This document shows positions 47,701-61,900 of a stretch of 64,000 nucleotides of DNA, piece by piece. The DNA is from Ceratothoa steindachneri. Taxonomy: Eukaryota > Arthropoda > Malacostraca > Isopoda > Cymothoidae. Each line of letters starts with the position of its first letter. The first letter of the stretch is position 1. Under the pieces are notes generated by a model. It saw only the letters and a list, made by a program, of their open reading frames with translations. It was not told where the DNA came from and made no database searches. A program made the position numbers and the translations under genes. The stretch lies in contig OZ018337.1 in NCBI GenBank assembly GCA_963969495.1, positions 82,542,148 to 82,606,147 of the forward strand. Direction: 5' to 3'.

Positions 47701-50700
47701 AAAGCAAAAAAAGGAACGTTTCTTTATGGCAAATGAGAAAAATATATTATAAGCACGAGCTTAAGGATTCTTGCCCTCATTGCTCGACTAACATCCTATC
47801 ATTCTCAGGTCTTAATTAGATAATAATCGAATTGCAAATTATCCGTTCAAAACTAAATACATTCCTTAAGCTTCTATTAACTATAAAATTAATTAGTAAA
47901 CATTTACGCACTAATTTAAAACTTAGGACAATTTTTGGTTTGAAAATTTTAGACCTTTAATTGTTTTAAATTTCACAAATTGAGTTTTGCCAGCACAGAT
48001 TTTTCGGCGCAAAAAAACCTCCTCTGAATTTATACGATCGCAAATTGGATTTGAACAAACAACGCACGAACGAGACGTATTGAAAGAAATCGCTAAAACG
48101 ACGACATTTTCTGATATTGCACAGATGTGTTTCTCTCCAGAAACTTTTCCCAAATGAAAAAGATTCATGGAGAATTGCTCCAATTTTCCCTGCGGAAAGG
48201 CTGTGTATCTTCTTTATTATTCTCTGTGCGACGCTTACATCACCTGCATCATTACTTTTTCGTTGCAAGAGGCCCATTAACATTCATAGGGCTCCCTTTC
48301 ACTCAGGCGATGTTTAGATCAATTAATTGCACAATCATCCGCACAATTACAAATCCATTTATTATTAAAAGCTTTCCTACTTCTTTTAAAACCCTCATCA
48401 ATTAATAATGCCTAAAGTATATATGTTCTTAACAAACCGACCTTTGTTTCTTTTTGCTGCCTCTTATGGATCTCCTCATTCTTGTCTCCTGTTCTTCTCA
48501 CTAATGAGGTTTGTATTTCTCTTCACAAGCTCCTTCATGAAGTCTTTTTTTTAATTTTCTTTCCCTCGGGCTCTTTTTTCCTCTATGCATTCTTGAAAGA
48601 GTATTTTGATTTTCATACATGTTGTTTTAAAGATCTTATGTTGTTAAGCATGTGACCTGTTTTGCGTTAAATTTGGGTCTATAAACGTCTATATCTGCAA
48701 GCAGTGGATTGTGAATGAGAGACAGAGAGTTGAAATAAAAAGAATTAATTATTTAAACAATTTAAAATTGTCGCATCCCGAAGAAATATTATAAGTAAGA
48801 AAGAAAAATGAACCTGATATCTTGGCTATTGGTTGAAACCAGATATACCCATTTCAGACAAGTGCTGTAACCCCTTAGAAGTAGCTTAAACCAGAAAAAG
48901 AACAATTCACCTAATACTAATCTACAAAAACCTGAACCTGCTCTTATTTACCTAACTACACTCAGAATCATTGTTCTTAATCTGGACTACAAAATTGTGA
49001 AGAGCACTACATAAGCTAAGTGAAAAATAGTAAATGCAGACCAATATACAATGACCCGGAAAATAAAATACAAATCAATAGAGTTCAAACGGTTCTCCAT
49101 TCGGCCCGTTAAAGATCATCAACAAATTCTCCAAAGAAACAAACAAAGGAAACACAATGGGAAGAAAAGAATTATCCATGTGTCGAAAACCAAATAAATT
49201 AAAAAGTGCCAATAATTGAAATTGTTAATTAAAATATTTTACCCTCGAGCGAAATTAAGTCAAATTAGAAAAACTTATTAGCTAGTTCTATCCTTCTCCC
49301 TTCAACTTCTTTAACTACTCTAACAAACCATCTATACTCGTCTCTACTCCCGCTAGCTTTCCTCTACTAGAGCACACTCAACCTGATTTCAAATATATTT
49401 AGCATTAACTATGCCTCCTTTGTGCCATTTGAGAGTTCTAAATTGTCAACATATACATAAATTATATCACACAGCCATCTAATGAGAGAAAAATGCCTTC
49501 AAAAATAAATATTTTATGTATCAAATTAACCACCTAAATGTATCCTCTATTTGATAATTTTTAAGTAATCTGATGATGAAGCTCAAATATGTTTTTAATT
49601 TTAATGTTTAAAGTTAAATGGGATTGTTTTTTTTTTATAAACTTCAATGGGGTATATAGCTTATTGAAGCAAATAGAAGCAAATCAAAGTTACTTTCCCC
49701 TTTATTTCTATAGCTCTTTAACGAGATTCGATCAAAGGTAAAGTTTAGCTTCTAAATCATAAAGTCTCAAGGGAAAATGTTTATCCTGCATAAAATGACC
49801 TTGAATTATTTGAAAATCCCAGTTTGGTTGTGGACAGTTACCAAAAGATATATGTACATCAGTTAATTTATTAGTTATTTAAGGTATATATACCTACGGT
49901 ACATTAAGGCTGTTCATATCTTCCTTCCTCTTGACATATACATACATATCTCCAGTTTTACAGGAAACGATTACACCACACAGAGCAACCTATCGCATAT
50001 AAGCTTCAGTTTTCCCTATTTTTCTGTGAATGTACTTTAAGTTTCTTTTTTCTAATTCCTTTTTTACTTGTTCCTTTTTCTGTGCCATATTGTTAAATGG
50101 CTAATGACATTTATTTATACTATATTTGTTCATCAGCCCTCTTCACGATCGAAGTGACACATTAAAGTTATAGGTCACAATCATTAAATTACTTTAGCGT
50201 AGAGATCTCTTGCTTGTTTTAGTTTCCTTCACTGTTCCTTTAGTGAGATCTCTAGTCAAAACTCTATTGCTATCTAATAATAAAACCAGTTTAAACACGA
50301 GAAAACAATCGCTGGTAAAGAAAAGGACACCGAGGAACTACTATTTTCCTGGTAAAAGTAAGTGGTCAGAGAATTAGATTTAATAACTTTTGACACCGGC
50401 CTCCAACCAGAGAACTCTTCATGACAAAGATAAAAGCCTCATTTTATGACTCAGTGACAGATTAAGAGGAGTGATAGTTTTGTATTATTCTCACAAAGTA
50501 ATGGATTGATCAGAAAGGGATTTTTTGAGGTTCTATGTATTTAAAGACGTGCTTGTCTGGCGCTGATTCTTTTTCCTTCGCTCTTCCTTGGCGTTGCACT
50601 TTTACCCACGCACGGAAATCCGACACTTCACCTACTAGGCTTTCCTTTGTCTTTCTTGAGTTTCGATGGATTAAATGTGGAAAAAATAGTTCTTAATTAT

Positions 50701-51445
50701 ACTTATCGCCCCGAATCTCACTCAACTTTAAATGAAAACGAATAGGATGATTAAATGGAAAGAAAGGTTACTTTGCTCATTGGATGAGTTTCTGCCATGA
50801 CTTAAGAGTTGACTTCCCTTATTTGGAACTCAAGTGAATATCTTGTTGTAATTGCTCAAAAGGTGCATTCATTTTATTATTATTTAGAGACATTCTCGAT
50901 TGACTTAATGAATTCAAGCCAAGAACATAAGATACACTCTAGGCTAGCCAGGGGAAGGTTATTAAAAGCCACTAGCAAAAAATATACATCATAATATGTA
51001 GTGATCATATAATGTATAAAACATTAAAAAGTGCCTGACTTACATGCTTTATTTTAATGTTAGACAGGACAATTTGATATACCTTTAGTCACATGTGCAC
51101 CAAGAGTACACTCAAGTGTCTATTTTTAAATACTACTTTTTTATATGGACTACGGTTGCACACTGATTTCACTAGCCATAGATTATTCAGGCCTTAATCT
51201 CATAGACTGGAATTGACTTGCGCTACCTTTGTATCACAATAGCAACACAATAAAGATAAAGAATGATCAAGTAGGGAAAATTTCTGTTTTTGTTTTTTTA
51301 TATTCATCAAGAAACGAATTAAATCTAAGGAATTATTTAATTCATCACGATTAATTTAGTAAAAACATTACCTATATCGAATTAAATAAAAAAAGAGCTG
51401 CCAGTTAAAAAACTCTGTGTAGATTACACTTAAAGGGTATTTTAC
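44770..51445. other. 6.7 kb without a recognisable gene
   Basis: AT-rich. The frames at 44934-45287 (117 codons), 47923-48405 (several, overlapping on both strands), 46506-46691 and 50809-50994 have no family features. Frames of this length are expected by chance at this base composition. No terminal repeats or arrays seen. Confidence 0.45.
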
Positions 51446-51450
51446 AGTAA

Positions 51451-51600
51451 CACAAGAAGTGAACTTGGCTAGAATGCAATAGTTTCTCAATGATCCAACG
51501 ATTTTTGTGCATCCATAGTGTTTAGCTTATCTGAATCTTGGTCCTAGATGATTTCTACAGATCTTGGTATGATTTCCTCTAATCCACAAACAAAAGTCGG
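51451..51600. repeat. Dispersed repeat, copy 2 (partner at 5621-5861)
   Basis: Collinear with copy 1 but missing about 90 bp in the middle. The closing segment TTTCCTCTAATCC..CAAA.AAAAGTC is shared. Confidence 0.72.
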
Positions 51601-53555
51601 TTATGACTTAGGTAAATTTTAATTTTTAATTATTTTTATTTCTAAGAATTCCTTTCGAGTTATAAAAAACAAAATGGTAAAGTTCAGAACAAATAATAAT
51701 TAAAAATGGTTAAGTTAATAAAATATATTGAAATATAGGCAAAGCTGATTTTTTTATAGGTATTTTCGGAAGTTTTAAGGAAGTTATTTGTAAAATATAT
51801 TTTTAATTTTGAACTTCATCAGGAAGAAAGAGCTACTGGCCACTAAAACTAATTGATCAAAGTGAAATTTTTATTGCAAATTTGGAGTCAGAAAGTCAAG
51901 AATCATGAGGATTTTTTTTCCCTATTAAAAACTTTTTAAAGAGTTTTTCGTAGCCTTTATGCTTCGAAAAAAAACATCAATGTAAAAAAACTAGGCTAAG
52001 AGTAAATTATTAGAAGATTTGTAATGGAAAATTTATAAACATTTTATACTAAAGGAGTGTTGCTAAATTCGAATAGCCATATGTTTTTTGTATTTTAAAT
52101 TTTATTCTAAAGGTTTCTTGCAATAGTATATTTTGAGATAAAAATATTTAATAATAGTTGCTTAAGAGTATGGAAAAATGGACATTAGGTATGTTTTTTC
52201 GTATATTTGAAACTTTTATACAAATTATTTATTAATGTTACTATTTTTTATCCCCTTATACATCTTAAATCCTGAATATAAGATTAAAGATGTGAAAGGT
52301 TTGAATAAAATATATCTTAAAAATATTGGATAAAAATGGTATTTAAAGCATAGTTTATTAAAAAAAATAGAACAAAGTAAAGATAACAATTTCAAAAGAG
52401 ATAATCACAAGGAATTTATTTAAAAATATTAAAAGTCTTCTACTTGGAGATGATGTAGGAAAAGTATCAATAAATAAATATTTTTCATATAAATTTGACA
52501 CTATAGAAAAGATAAACTCAATTGGATTCTGTCATGAAATCCTACACCCTCACCTTGGCCTTAGACCAAAGAGCAAACCTTTGACTGGGTAGAGCAAGAT
52601 CCTTTATTATGTAAGAATTAATAAATATTACAGGGTTACAGTCCTTCTTCTCCAACTCGAGAATGAGGGAAATTTAATTTTTCAGTCCTTGTAGGATCAG
52701 GCTTTCAATAGAGTTCCCCATTGTGCACAATGTCATAACTTACAGGCCTCCTATCTTTCCCTATTTCTATTTTTTATTTCTTCTTGCGAAATGTGTTATC
52801 ATTTTTTTGTTTTTTTCAGAAAAAAATGATTGTTAATACTAGAAAATCTGATTTTGAGGCATCGCTCAATAAAAGAAATATAGTTATTCAAATGCTTTTA
52901 AAAGAATTATATTTAGTATGTGTGTTTTCAGCCACTACTTTTTGAAAAGCTTAAAATCGGAACAAATGCAGAACTCGTTTAATTCTCGTGTACAAAAATT
53001 CCGTCATTAGTTTTCGAAAATAAAATGAATTAAATTAAAAAAATGCGATGAATTTAAATAACAAATATTTCAGGTATCATTTTATTTAATACAATAGTAA
53101 ATATTTTAAACGAAGTCAGATAGAACAGCCAAGAAAGCTTTGCTACGATAATCGCTTTAAATAAATTATCTGAAACAAAAGAAGCCATTGAATATAATTA
53201 GCACGGATTTTCTAGATAAACTTTACTTAAAATGATTCTTTTGAATCATCCTTTATTTTATCGACGTCACACACAAATTACAGATCTCTCCTGCGGTCAT
53301 CAAAATTCCATTAGTGGCGTTCGACCTGTCCGTAATTACTATAAGATTCCACTAAACTATATGGAGAAAAAGAGGAAAATTAATTCGTCATTTCTGATGC
53401 AATGGCGTAAGAATCTAAGCATGTACAATTACCGTTTTATAGGAGCATAAAAATTTTTTATATCATAAAATAATGGACTCTTAATAATTACACTATAATG
53501 AAATTAAAAAATAAAAGTATGGTCGCAACAATATAATCTAATTGATTAAAATTGA
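51601..53555. other. No gene recognised
   Basis: Very AT-rich. A slightly more balanced patch at 52500-52740 shows no frame. The 72-codon frame at 53232-53450 matches nothing I know. Confidence 0.45.
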
Positions 53556-53559
53556 TAAA

Positions 53560-54470
53560 TATTCCTTAATGAAAACATGGCGGACGAAAGTGGATACGAG
53601 TTCGAACGACAGGAATCTTTGGGACACGTAAAATTAATCTCTAGCAGGGATTCGAAAATAAATAAGGATCATTTAAGGAGTTTCATTTTGATTAGGACTA
53701 CCTTTTTTTAATTATTCTTCCACATGTTTGTAGAAAAAGTTGCTAAAAAATAAAAGATTAGAAAACCGATAAGTTATATTCTTATTCTCCTCTCCAAGTA
53801 AATAAATATTACTTAAGTTATGATTATCGCAAAAAGCAGTTATATCATAACCACTAAGAAAATTGTACCCTTCTTTGTAAGATTCTTTGCAGGAACAGTC
53901 AGATTGTAAAGGTGTTTCTGATTGACAAAGAGTTTTCGGAAATCTCATCAACATCCTTAGGATATTTAAAACCTAATTACAGCATGATTTTTAATTGATA
54001 TTCCTTAACCATTTTAATATTCCAGCATCAAAATAATGTTCATTATTTAAGAAAGTTTAATTCTTTCTTTTTCGCTCGGTTTGTTCTATCCAATCATGGA
54101 AATCATAGAGGGAGATTTGAAATTGGTGCAAAATACGAACGGATTGAGGGTAATGGGATCCGGAGGGCGTCCTCCTAGTCCTCAGGTTTTATTTGAGGCA
54201 GGGGAAACAATTCTGTTACACAATACCCATCACCTTAGTGGGTGGTGAAAAAATCGTTTAGAAATTCCAAAGATAATGTCTGGTGTGGCCAATGTTGCCA
54301 TAAAGAGCACCAAATAAATATCTGATGTCAACTAAGTTCATCCTCCAAAGCAACGCAAAGAATCAAGAAGAGATTTGGATATACTTTGGAGGAGAAGTAA
54401 AAATTTCCACCTGTGATTAGTTGCTAACAATTATCGTGCTATAAAATATTACATGATGTTTCCTCTTTGG
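53560..54470. repeat. Degenerate large repeat, copy B (partner at 16960-18880)
   Basis: Contains both blocks of copy A in order but with only about 190 bp between them. Marks include CATTTTGATTAGGACT, the TCTCCTCTCC box, GTTCATTATTTAAGAAAGTT, GGGATCCGGAGGGCG, CCAAAGCAACGCAAAGAA and ATAAAATATTACATGATG. Confidence 0.62.
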
Positions 54471-57406
54471 ATTCAACCAAGGAGCCATTAATTCGCCTAC
54501 GTGGTAGGCCATATTAAGAATAAAGCTAATATGGCTGGAACGCTGACTACTTTGTTTATTAGATTGTTCCAGACTTTAACACTGCGGTTGCCAAGTCTTA
54601 CCCCATCGTTTACTATATCAATATTTTCGTTTACTATATACTACATCTCCCAAATGTTTCAAATAATATAGAACTAAATGGCCTAAACCAGTATCGTGTA
54701 TTCGAAATTCTGCTCCATGGTGCATAAATATATGGTAGTGAATTTTCTTTAGATCTTTTTTAAAGCTAATGTTCTTATCTTTTGCCATGTATATTTTAAT
54801 GGTAATTTTGAGCGTGAAAGAGAGCCTTCAGAATAATTTAACCATAGATTGTCTATTAAAGACGATAAAAGAAAACCATGCTCTCATTCTTATATTTGTC
54901 TTAAATTGCCTCCTTCTTCCACTGATTTTATATAAACCAGAAATTAAATCGGTAGCCTATTTCTAAAAACGGCGAAATATGAATATTTCTCTAAAATTTC
55001 CTTTTATATTCTGGTAAGTGCTCATTAGAAAGGGAAGTTAAGGAAATTGCAAAACAAAACTTAGCAAAATTAAATTTCCTTTTAAAGGTAGAAGATATAA
55101 TAGAAAAGGAAAACAAATTATTCTGATTAAACTATGAAGTAAGTTAAAACCTGAAATATATCTTAGCAATATTTGTAAGAGTATTAAAATTGAAAAAGCG
55201 TAAAAATATGCCAAAATTTAAAAATTTCTCTGTTTCTGTAGACCGGTAAACTAAGTCGAAAAAAATCACAATATTAATTCTATGAAATCATAAGAAGGCG
55301 TAAATATAACAGTGTTAAACATTAAATCATGTGAGAAGGAATTATGTCTGAGCTCAGAAACTAGTCAAAATATTGCCCTAACCAGGAGACATGGCAAAAG
55401 AGATAGAAGTTCTGAGCACATCAAATTTTATCAATGACGGTGGTAAGGGAGACTGGTCTGGTTGGCATTTTGGTTGGTTCATATTTCTTGACAAATCTCG
55501 CAATATTCGTCCCATTTTCGATTTTCATGGTAAAGATGAATGTAGGGAGTAAATGAATTGTGAAAAACTAGTTCAACTTGCCATGACAACGGTTTGAATT
55601 AAATGAAAGCTCTTCTTTTGTGAAACTCTCTTGTCCAGGAGCTTCTTCACGACGTTCTACCTCACATTTCAGGATGAATAGCCTTGATTTACTGATACTA
55701 TGCCCTTCTTGATATTTGTCTTTTCCAACGTCACTCTTTCTCATTTAAAAGTTCAGATGCCAATCTAACGTGCTCTTTCACGGCAAATATGTATATATAC
55801 AACCACACACGCTCTCTTACACTGATTATCTCTTTTACTTTCTTATCTATCTCTCTTATTCTCCCCTACTTTGTTTATATATTTTAGATGAAAAATATCA
55901 TTTACTTATGAAGGCTTAAAGATTAACTTAGTAGAATATATATGATAACAAAAGTGAAGTGTTTTAAACTACTAATAGAAAATAATATTTAAAATTCTAA
56001 TATCCTTCCAGAATAAAAGAAGAAATCCAACAAGCGTATCACAAAGATGTAAATAATAGGTAAACACTTACATCACCATCAACCTGCCTATAAGTTTATC
56101 TAATCCGCAAGAACATTTTAATTCTCATTTTTTGTTGCATGGGATTTTGCAAATCAATTTAAATGGCTTTATCACAGTGATTTCAAATTTCAAATAGTTT
56201 TACTGTATTATTTAGTTTCAATTTATTTTAAATTTATGATTTTTCAGAAAATACACCTAGTACTATTTTTTCCGATCTAATTAGGACTTTTTCAATTAGA
56301 AATAAATGCAAAAATGGTCCTTAAGTATTCTTTAAAATGTTCCCTTTTTTAAATGCCTATTTTGAAATTCTCCCCTGTGAACAAGACAAGAAGTGAGCTC
56401 CATAGACTGTGGAATAATCGTGACAAAGTTTTTGTGAATGAAGAAAAGTAAAAATAAAAACGTCTATCCTTTAGAGTTTCTATGACCTACTCCAATTTCT
56501 CAGGAACTTTCAGTTTATTTGCTCAATACTTATTCTTCCTTCGAAGAGGAAAGCAGTAACTTCGACCAAAAGATTCATGACATGGTCTGAGATTCCAAAG
56601 ACTCTTCATCTAATGTAAAACAGTAATCAATTTCCTAACGTTTGCCTTATGTAGAATCTAATGAATTAGCAGGTAATTTAGCACCATTTCACAAAGCAGC
56701 CGACTTATCATTCTTAAGACTAAATAACAAAGATCTTCTTGACGGCTATGCAAAAGTTCTATATTTCATAGCAATGGACCTTTTTTGTGAACCTTTTTCC
56801 GAAGATAAGCAAATTGTTTACTGTCCGGCTAACCCAGATTTTCTAGCACAGTTAAGTGTTTACCCTCTATAACTATGCAGAATAAAGATTGTTTTGGGAT
56901 AGTACTCAAAGCAGGCTTAGATCTTTTCTCTTGCATAATGGCAATATCTTTGCTGCAGTCCAAGTTGGTTACACGGCGCATGTGCGCTAAACTCATGAGG
57001 ACATAAAGATGGGCAATAACTTACTCAAATATAAAGTGTACAACTGGATAAACATGAGGATTTGGTTACTAAAATTCTGTTGACTTTTCATGATCTTGGA
57101 TGGAACATGAGTGTCAAGCTTGATTTCTAGACTAATCACCTTTACCAATTCCCTAAAGCACCTTAAATAAGTAAGTGAAGAACAGGGAGAGACTTTCCAA
57201 CTGACTTCATGACGATGGAAGAGCGATATAAAGGGTGATGTAAAATAAGATGATAGACTACTCTTGAAGTATCAAACGTTATAATTCCGACAAAGTCTTC
57301 AAACGCTAAAGGTACACGCGCAAATTCTGGCCATAATAGGAACAATTTGAGATTTTTCTATCGGTCTTGCTGAATCGCATTTTTACGCACTGATATTTTG
57401 CTGAGG
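54471..57406. other. No gene recognised
   Basis: AT-rich. A 76-codon frame at 56642-56872 has a protein-like residue mix but no recognisable domain, start context or neighbours. Confidence 0.45.
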
Positions 57407-57411
57407 AGGAT

Positions 57412-58964
57412 TGTAGGGGAATCGTCACACCCCCGTTCTCTCGTCGTGGAGTCACGAGGCGATTAGCCCAAAGACATCCGGCCCCAGGCACCTTTTGGTC
57501 AAGCGCGTAACCACAGCGCCGCTCCACTCATCGCTATGAGTGACCTAAAGGTTAAAATGCAAGATCTCACCCAGGAGAGTGAGATTCAATTTCACGCCAA
57601 GTACAAAATTGGAGACGTGTTTCTGTCAAGCTCGAAGGCTAACGAGGAGCCGATGTAAGATTTGGTGAGAAAAATTGTTTGGCATAAGAACCCTCCGGGG
57701 CCCGTCCTCAAGCCCCTTACCCTCTTACCACTCCCCCAGTGGGGTAACAAGGTATACATGAGGAACACTGAGAAAAATCGTGGTAGAATACGTCAGTCTC
57801 CAGGTGACGAAGTCCACGGAATTAAGACACCTGGTGACCTAGACTGAATAGGTAGTTTACTTTGCTCGCCAGACCAAGAAGTACCCTGCAAGAGAGGCAG
57901 GGCTACCTACCTTAGGGGCTAAGAAGAAGCTCATCCTCGAGCTAGTCCCTGGCTATCAATCCATACGCTAAGTTAACTTTGTTAAGTTCAACTTACTCTC
58001 ACCAGAGAGACTCCGTATATCCTGGTGCATCTTAAACACCAGGGGTATTCTTCGTCCTTGAGTAATTAAGGAAAGAAGAAGAAAAAGGCTCCCCTCGAGC
58101 CCGTTGCTCGGTGGCCAAACCCAATTCATAAGTTAACTTTGTTGAGGAACCAAGTTCAACTTACTCGCGTCAGAGAAATCCTCCTCAGTTATCCTCGCCC
58201 TTGAGGAAGACTGGAACTAAGAAGAAGCTTATCCTCGAGCTAGTTTTTGGTTCCTAAACCGAACTTTAAGTAACTCATTCTCGTCAAAGAAACCCCCCTC
58301 ATCGATCCTCGTCTTTGAAGAAGACCCTCTTCGAGTTCAGTTCTTACCCATGAGGAATTAAGTAACGAAGGAGAAAAGCTCCCCCTCCAACTCGTTACTC
58401 AGTGGTCACACCACACTCCAAGTTAACTTAATTTAAGAACCAAGTTCGACTCACTCTTGCCAGATAGACCACGACTACCTTGGTGCCACATAAAGCACCG
58501 TAATTTTTCTTGTCCTTGAAGAACCCCCCTGAAAACCGTAGAGCATCTTAACTGCTACCCTCGCTAAAAGGACCTCGTGATCCCACCCACCTACATCGGG
58601 CCAGGTGGCACGCGTCGTGAGACAATAACATTCCTGAGGTATTTAAACTCCAGTAGAGTCCGTAAGCCTAAATCTTATATATTGCTGTGGGGAGCGGAAT
58701 TAACTAATTTTAGAGGGTCAAACTAATTGTATTAATTCTTGTGTATGATAATATCGGAGTATTGCTTTGGTTAATGCTTAAATTTTGTGTATTCAATTGT
58801 TAAAGTTAAAATATAAGTTTATTGTGGGAATTATTGTGCGTTTCTCTATATCCTTACGTGTTTCAATTGGCTCTCTTCTTTAAGATATCAATATTAGCAC
58901 TTTTAGCATTAGCACTCTTAGCACTATTGAGCTCTTAGAACAAAAAGGTGGGCATTCTACGACA
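57412..58964 (+). mobile_element. Solo Gypsy-type LTR with perfect target duplication
   Basis: AGGAT flanks both sides (57407-57411 and 58965-58969). The unit begins TGTAGGGGAATCGTC and ends CATTCTACGACA; these ends are imperfect inverted repeats and the end matches the other LTRs here. The GC-richer composition starts and stops close to the limits. The last 80 bp (TAGCACTCTTAGCACT, TGAGCTCTTAGAA) match the LTR end at 1620-1670. Several imperfect tandem units lie between 57960 and 58500. At 1553 bp it is the longest LTR in the window. Short frames inside, including 57662-57847, are taken as incidental. Confidence 0.85.
57960..58500. repeat. Imperfect tandem units of about 135-160 bp inside the LTR
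   Basis: AAGTTAACTTTGTT followed by AAGTTCAACTTACTC recurs near 57970 and 58130, a weaker form at 58264, and AAGTTAACTTAATTTAAGAA near 58420. Between them CTCATCCTCGAGCTAGT-like and TTGAGGAA-like boxes also recur. Confidence 0.72.
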
Positions 58965-58969
58965 AGGAT

Positions 58970-61900
58970 AAAGGCTTCATATTTGCTTAGTAGGAATATA
59001 TATTTTTATGTGGCATATTTTACTTATTTTGTCTTTATTTCAAATTTTAGCTCGCATTATAAAAGTATACACGTTGTTGACAAAACTAACGATTCTTTGC
59101 AGACGGTTGTTTTAAGATATATCATAAAATAGTGGGACAATAAATTGCTTGGATAGAAAATGACATTGAGCAAAATCATAGAAAATTACGCAAATAAACA
59201 AAAAACCTATATTACCAACAATCTGTAGTTTAAAGGGAAAATTGGAATTCAGCACACCCAAAGAAAGAGCCAGTATGAATGGAACAATAGTTTTATTTTC
59301 CAGTTTAACCTTCAATATAGAAAACACAGAATAGAATTTAAAGACATGCTGCATGATAGAGAAGAAAAAACACCAGTTTATATAGTGAAACCGACCCGCT
59401 TCCTTTCGGGATAGAAACATTCAGAGGTGGACAGAAAAGAGAGAAAAACTGGAGGTGAGTAAAGTATGATAGAACATGTCTACATTTAAATAAATGAAAA
59501 CATTTATTTATTTAAAGAACATTAATATGTGAAAAAGACAAAGGATTGCAATAGTGACATATGGCTTGATATCTCTGAATACTTATTTTGCTAACTTAAC
59601 AAAAGGATTCGGCTTTTTGTGAGAAGTCAGTTCTTTTGCAAGATCAAGTCCAAATGATTCCTTTTATATATCTTCCACGAGTGAAGACTCTTTGTCAACT
59701 TATGTCTTATAAATATGAAAAAATTAGTTACATTTAATTACAAATCCTTTTTATAACAAGAACGATTATTCGCAATAAAAAAATAAAGTATGCGCAAAAA
59801 TGCGTTTATTACATTTTCAACTGATAGGTGAGTTTCAGTCTGGAGATAAAAAGATATTTATCAAGTTTGATCCAGTTGAAAATCGCTCTTATCTGTTCTT
59901 GTCTGAGGAATTTAATAAAAGATTAAACACCCAAACTTTGCTTAGAGGTTGCTATTAATAATCCAGAAGGGTTTATGCATGATGAAAGCTTTATGGCAAT
60001 AATATAATATTATTCCAAAGACAACTTAAAACAAATATTGCTTCTTGATAACTAATAATACTGTTTATTATTATATTCCAGAAAAAAATTATAGGTAACA
60101 TAACAAGAGGGAAAGTCTCTGCGGCCTTTTGGGATAAGATGATAAATGGTTATTACATTCATGGTTTCCCATGGTTTAAATCACTTTGAATAGCTAAACG
60201 AGGTTTCTGACACTAAATGGCCGAAATAAGCACCAAATCTGATAGCAGCTTTGAAATCTCCAGGGTGAATAACCATATGTCCCATGGTCATATTGGTCAT
60301 TTCATGGCTTTAAATGGGTTTTTTAGAACTTTATTCTTTTTAGAAAAAAGGGATGCCTTGAATTGGCGTTGGCCGCAGGGTAAAACACGACTCCGATCTC
60401 TGCTTGTTTTTATTTCACTAAAAATAGACTGATGTTAAATGATATCTATCAGACCAACATACATATGTAGCACAATGCAACAACGATTAATCATACGTAA
60501 TTCCGGAAATTTAGTAATTAATTCTAGTATTTTGAATGGTTGTGTAAATTGTAAAATGAAATTGTACCAAGGACTTAGTGGTAAATATAAAAAGGACTAA
60601 TTTTAATCTACATAAATTAACTGTGGAGTATTTAAAAATTTAAAACCTAATTTCAAGCTTGAAGTGAACAATCTGTTGCTATCAGTCCGGAATATAAAGC
60701 CTACTGTTCATTTTGGCCATGAACTTGGGAAATATATTTGTTTTCTTCGAATTCAAATTGAAATTGTTTTTGAAGCAAATTACCTGAAAATATAAATATA
60801 AACGAATATATACCTGGAAATAGAAACGAAAGAATTACTCATTAATGATACTCATTCAATTGATTTACAATTCCATTAAGAATAGTAAGTGGTAGCATTA
60901 CCACTAAAATATGTTGTGTCCTCTTTTGTAGAAAGAATAAAAGATCAAAGAAATAATAACCCTCCTCTTTATATGCTCCGCATCTTAAGAATCATCCTAA
61001 CCAAAATAAAAGAATATTTGATATTTTATTTATTGGAAATAATTCCTTAAATGTCTGAGTGGAAAAAAAGATTTGAAGAAGATAAGGATCACTGAAAATT
61101 TGGGCATGACATTGCATTTGCACACTATAAACATGAGAGGACATTTTGTTGGGTGGAGGTTAAAAGAGAATGAGCAATTCTCTTATAGGTCAAATTTGAA
61201 AATGTGAAACGCCACTCAATTAGATAAAATATTTTTTTAAGATAAATTTTTTGGGAAAGAAATGATGAACTATAATATATATATATAAAATCAGAAAGTT
61301 TTAGGAAAAAAGAAGAAACGATAAGAAAAAAAACAAATAATTAAAGCATTTGTCAAATATGACTAAATCTCTATTTAAAACAACAAATCTTACTTATATT
61401 AAGTGCGAGATAAAGGCATTCAGATCAAATTATATTCAAAACTATAGAATACATTTCTAACATGTTCTATAAAACTTGCCAACTATTTAACTATCTGGAA
61501 ATGAGGGGTTTCAAAAAACATTTAAATAACCTGGACAATGTAGTGGGATTAAATATAAACGAAAGGTACAAACAATTTGAATCTTTTTTATAATAATATT
61601 GTTTATATCAATAATATTGATACCTTGTAATTTGATTTTATACCACTTTCGTTCACTTTCGTTTGTCTTTTTAAATTTCAGCTAAACAAGTAACTCATCG
61701 TCTGCCTTTGGTGCACGCCATGTTTTTCTGCTCATAGAAATACATATAGCAAAATATAGATTCCGTCTATCAAATGCCATCTAGAGCAGTATGCCAGTAT
61801 TTCTCTGTAACATAACAACAACAAATTACCAATGTCGATTAGAGGACAGAAATTAAGCGGAAAGGGTTAAAGCACAAGCATGACCAAGATATCAAGGAGG

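Noticed and set aside
47923..48405. Several overlapping frames of 66-105 codons on both strands
   Set aside because: All frames are equally open, none has a recognisable motif, so no strand can be preferred.
57400..57530. tRNA-like sequence on the minus strand
   Set aside because: The A-box-like part is fair but the B box needs an insertion to align, and the region is explained as the start of the LTR.
59112..59420. 102-codon hydrophobic minus-strand frame
   Set aside because: Membrane-like residues follow from T-rich codons; no conserved motif or gene context.
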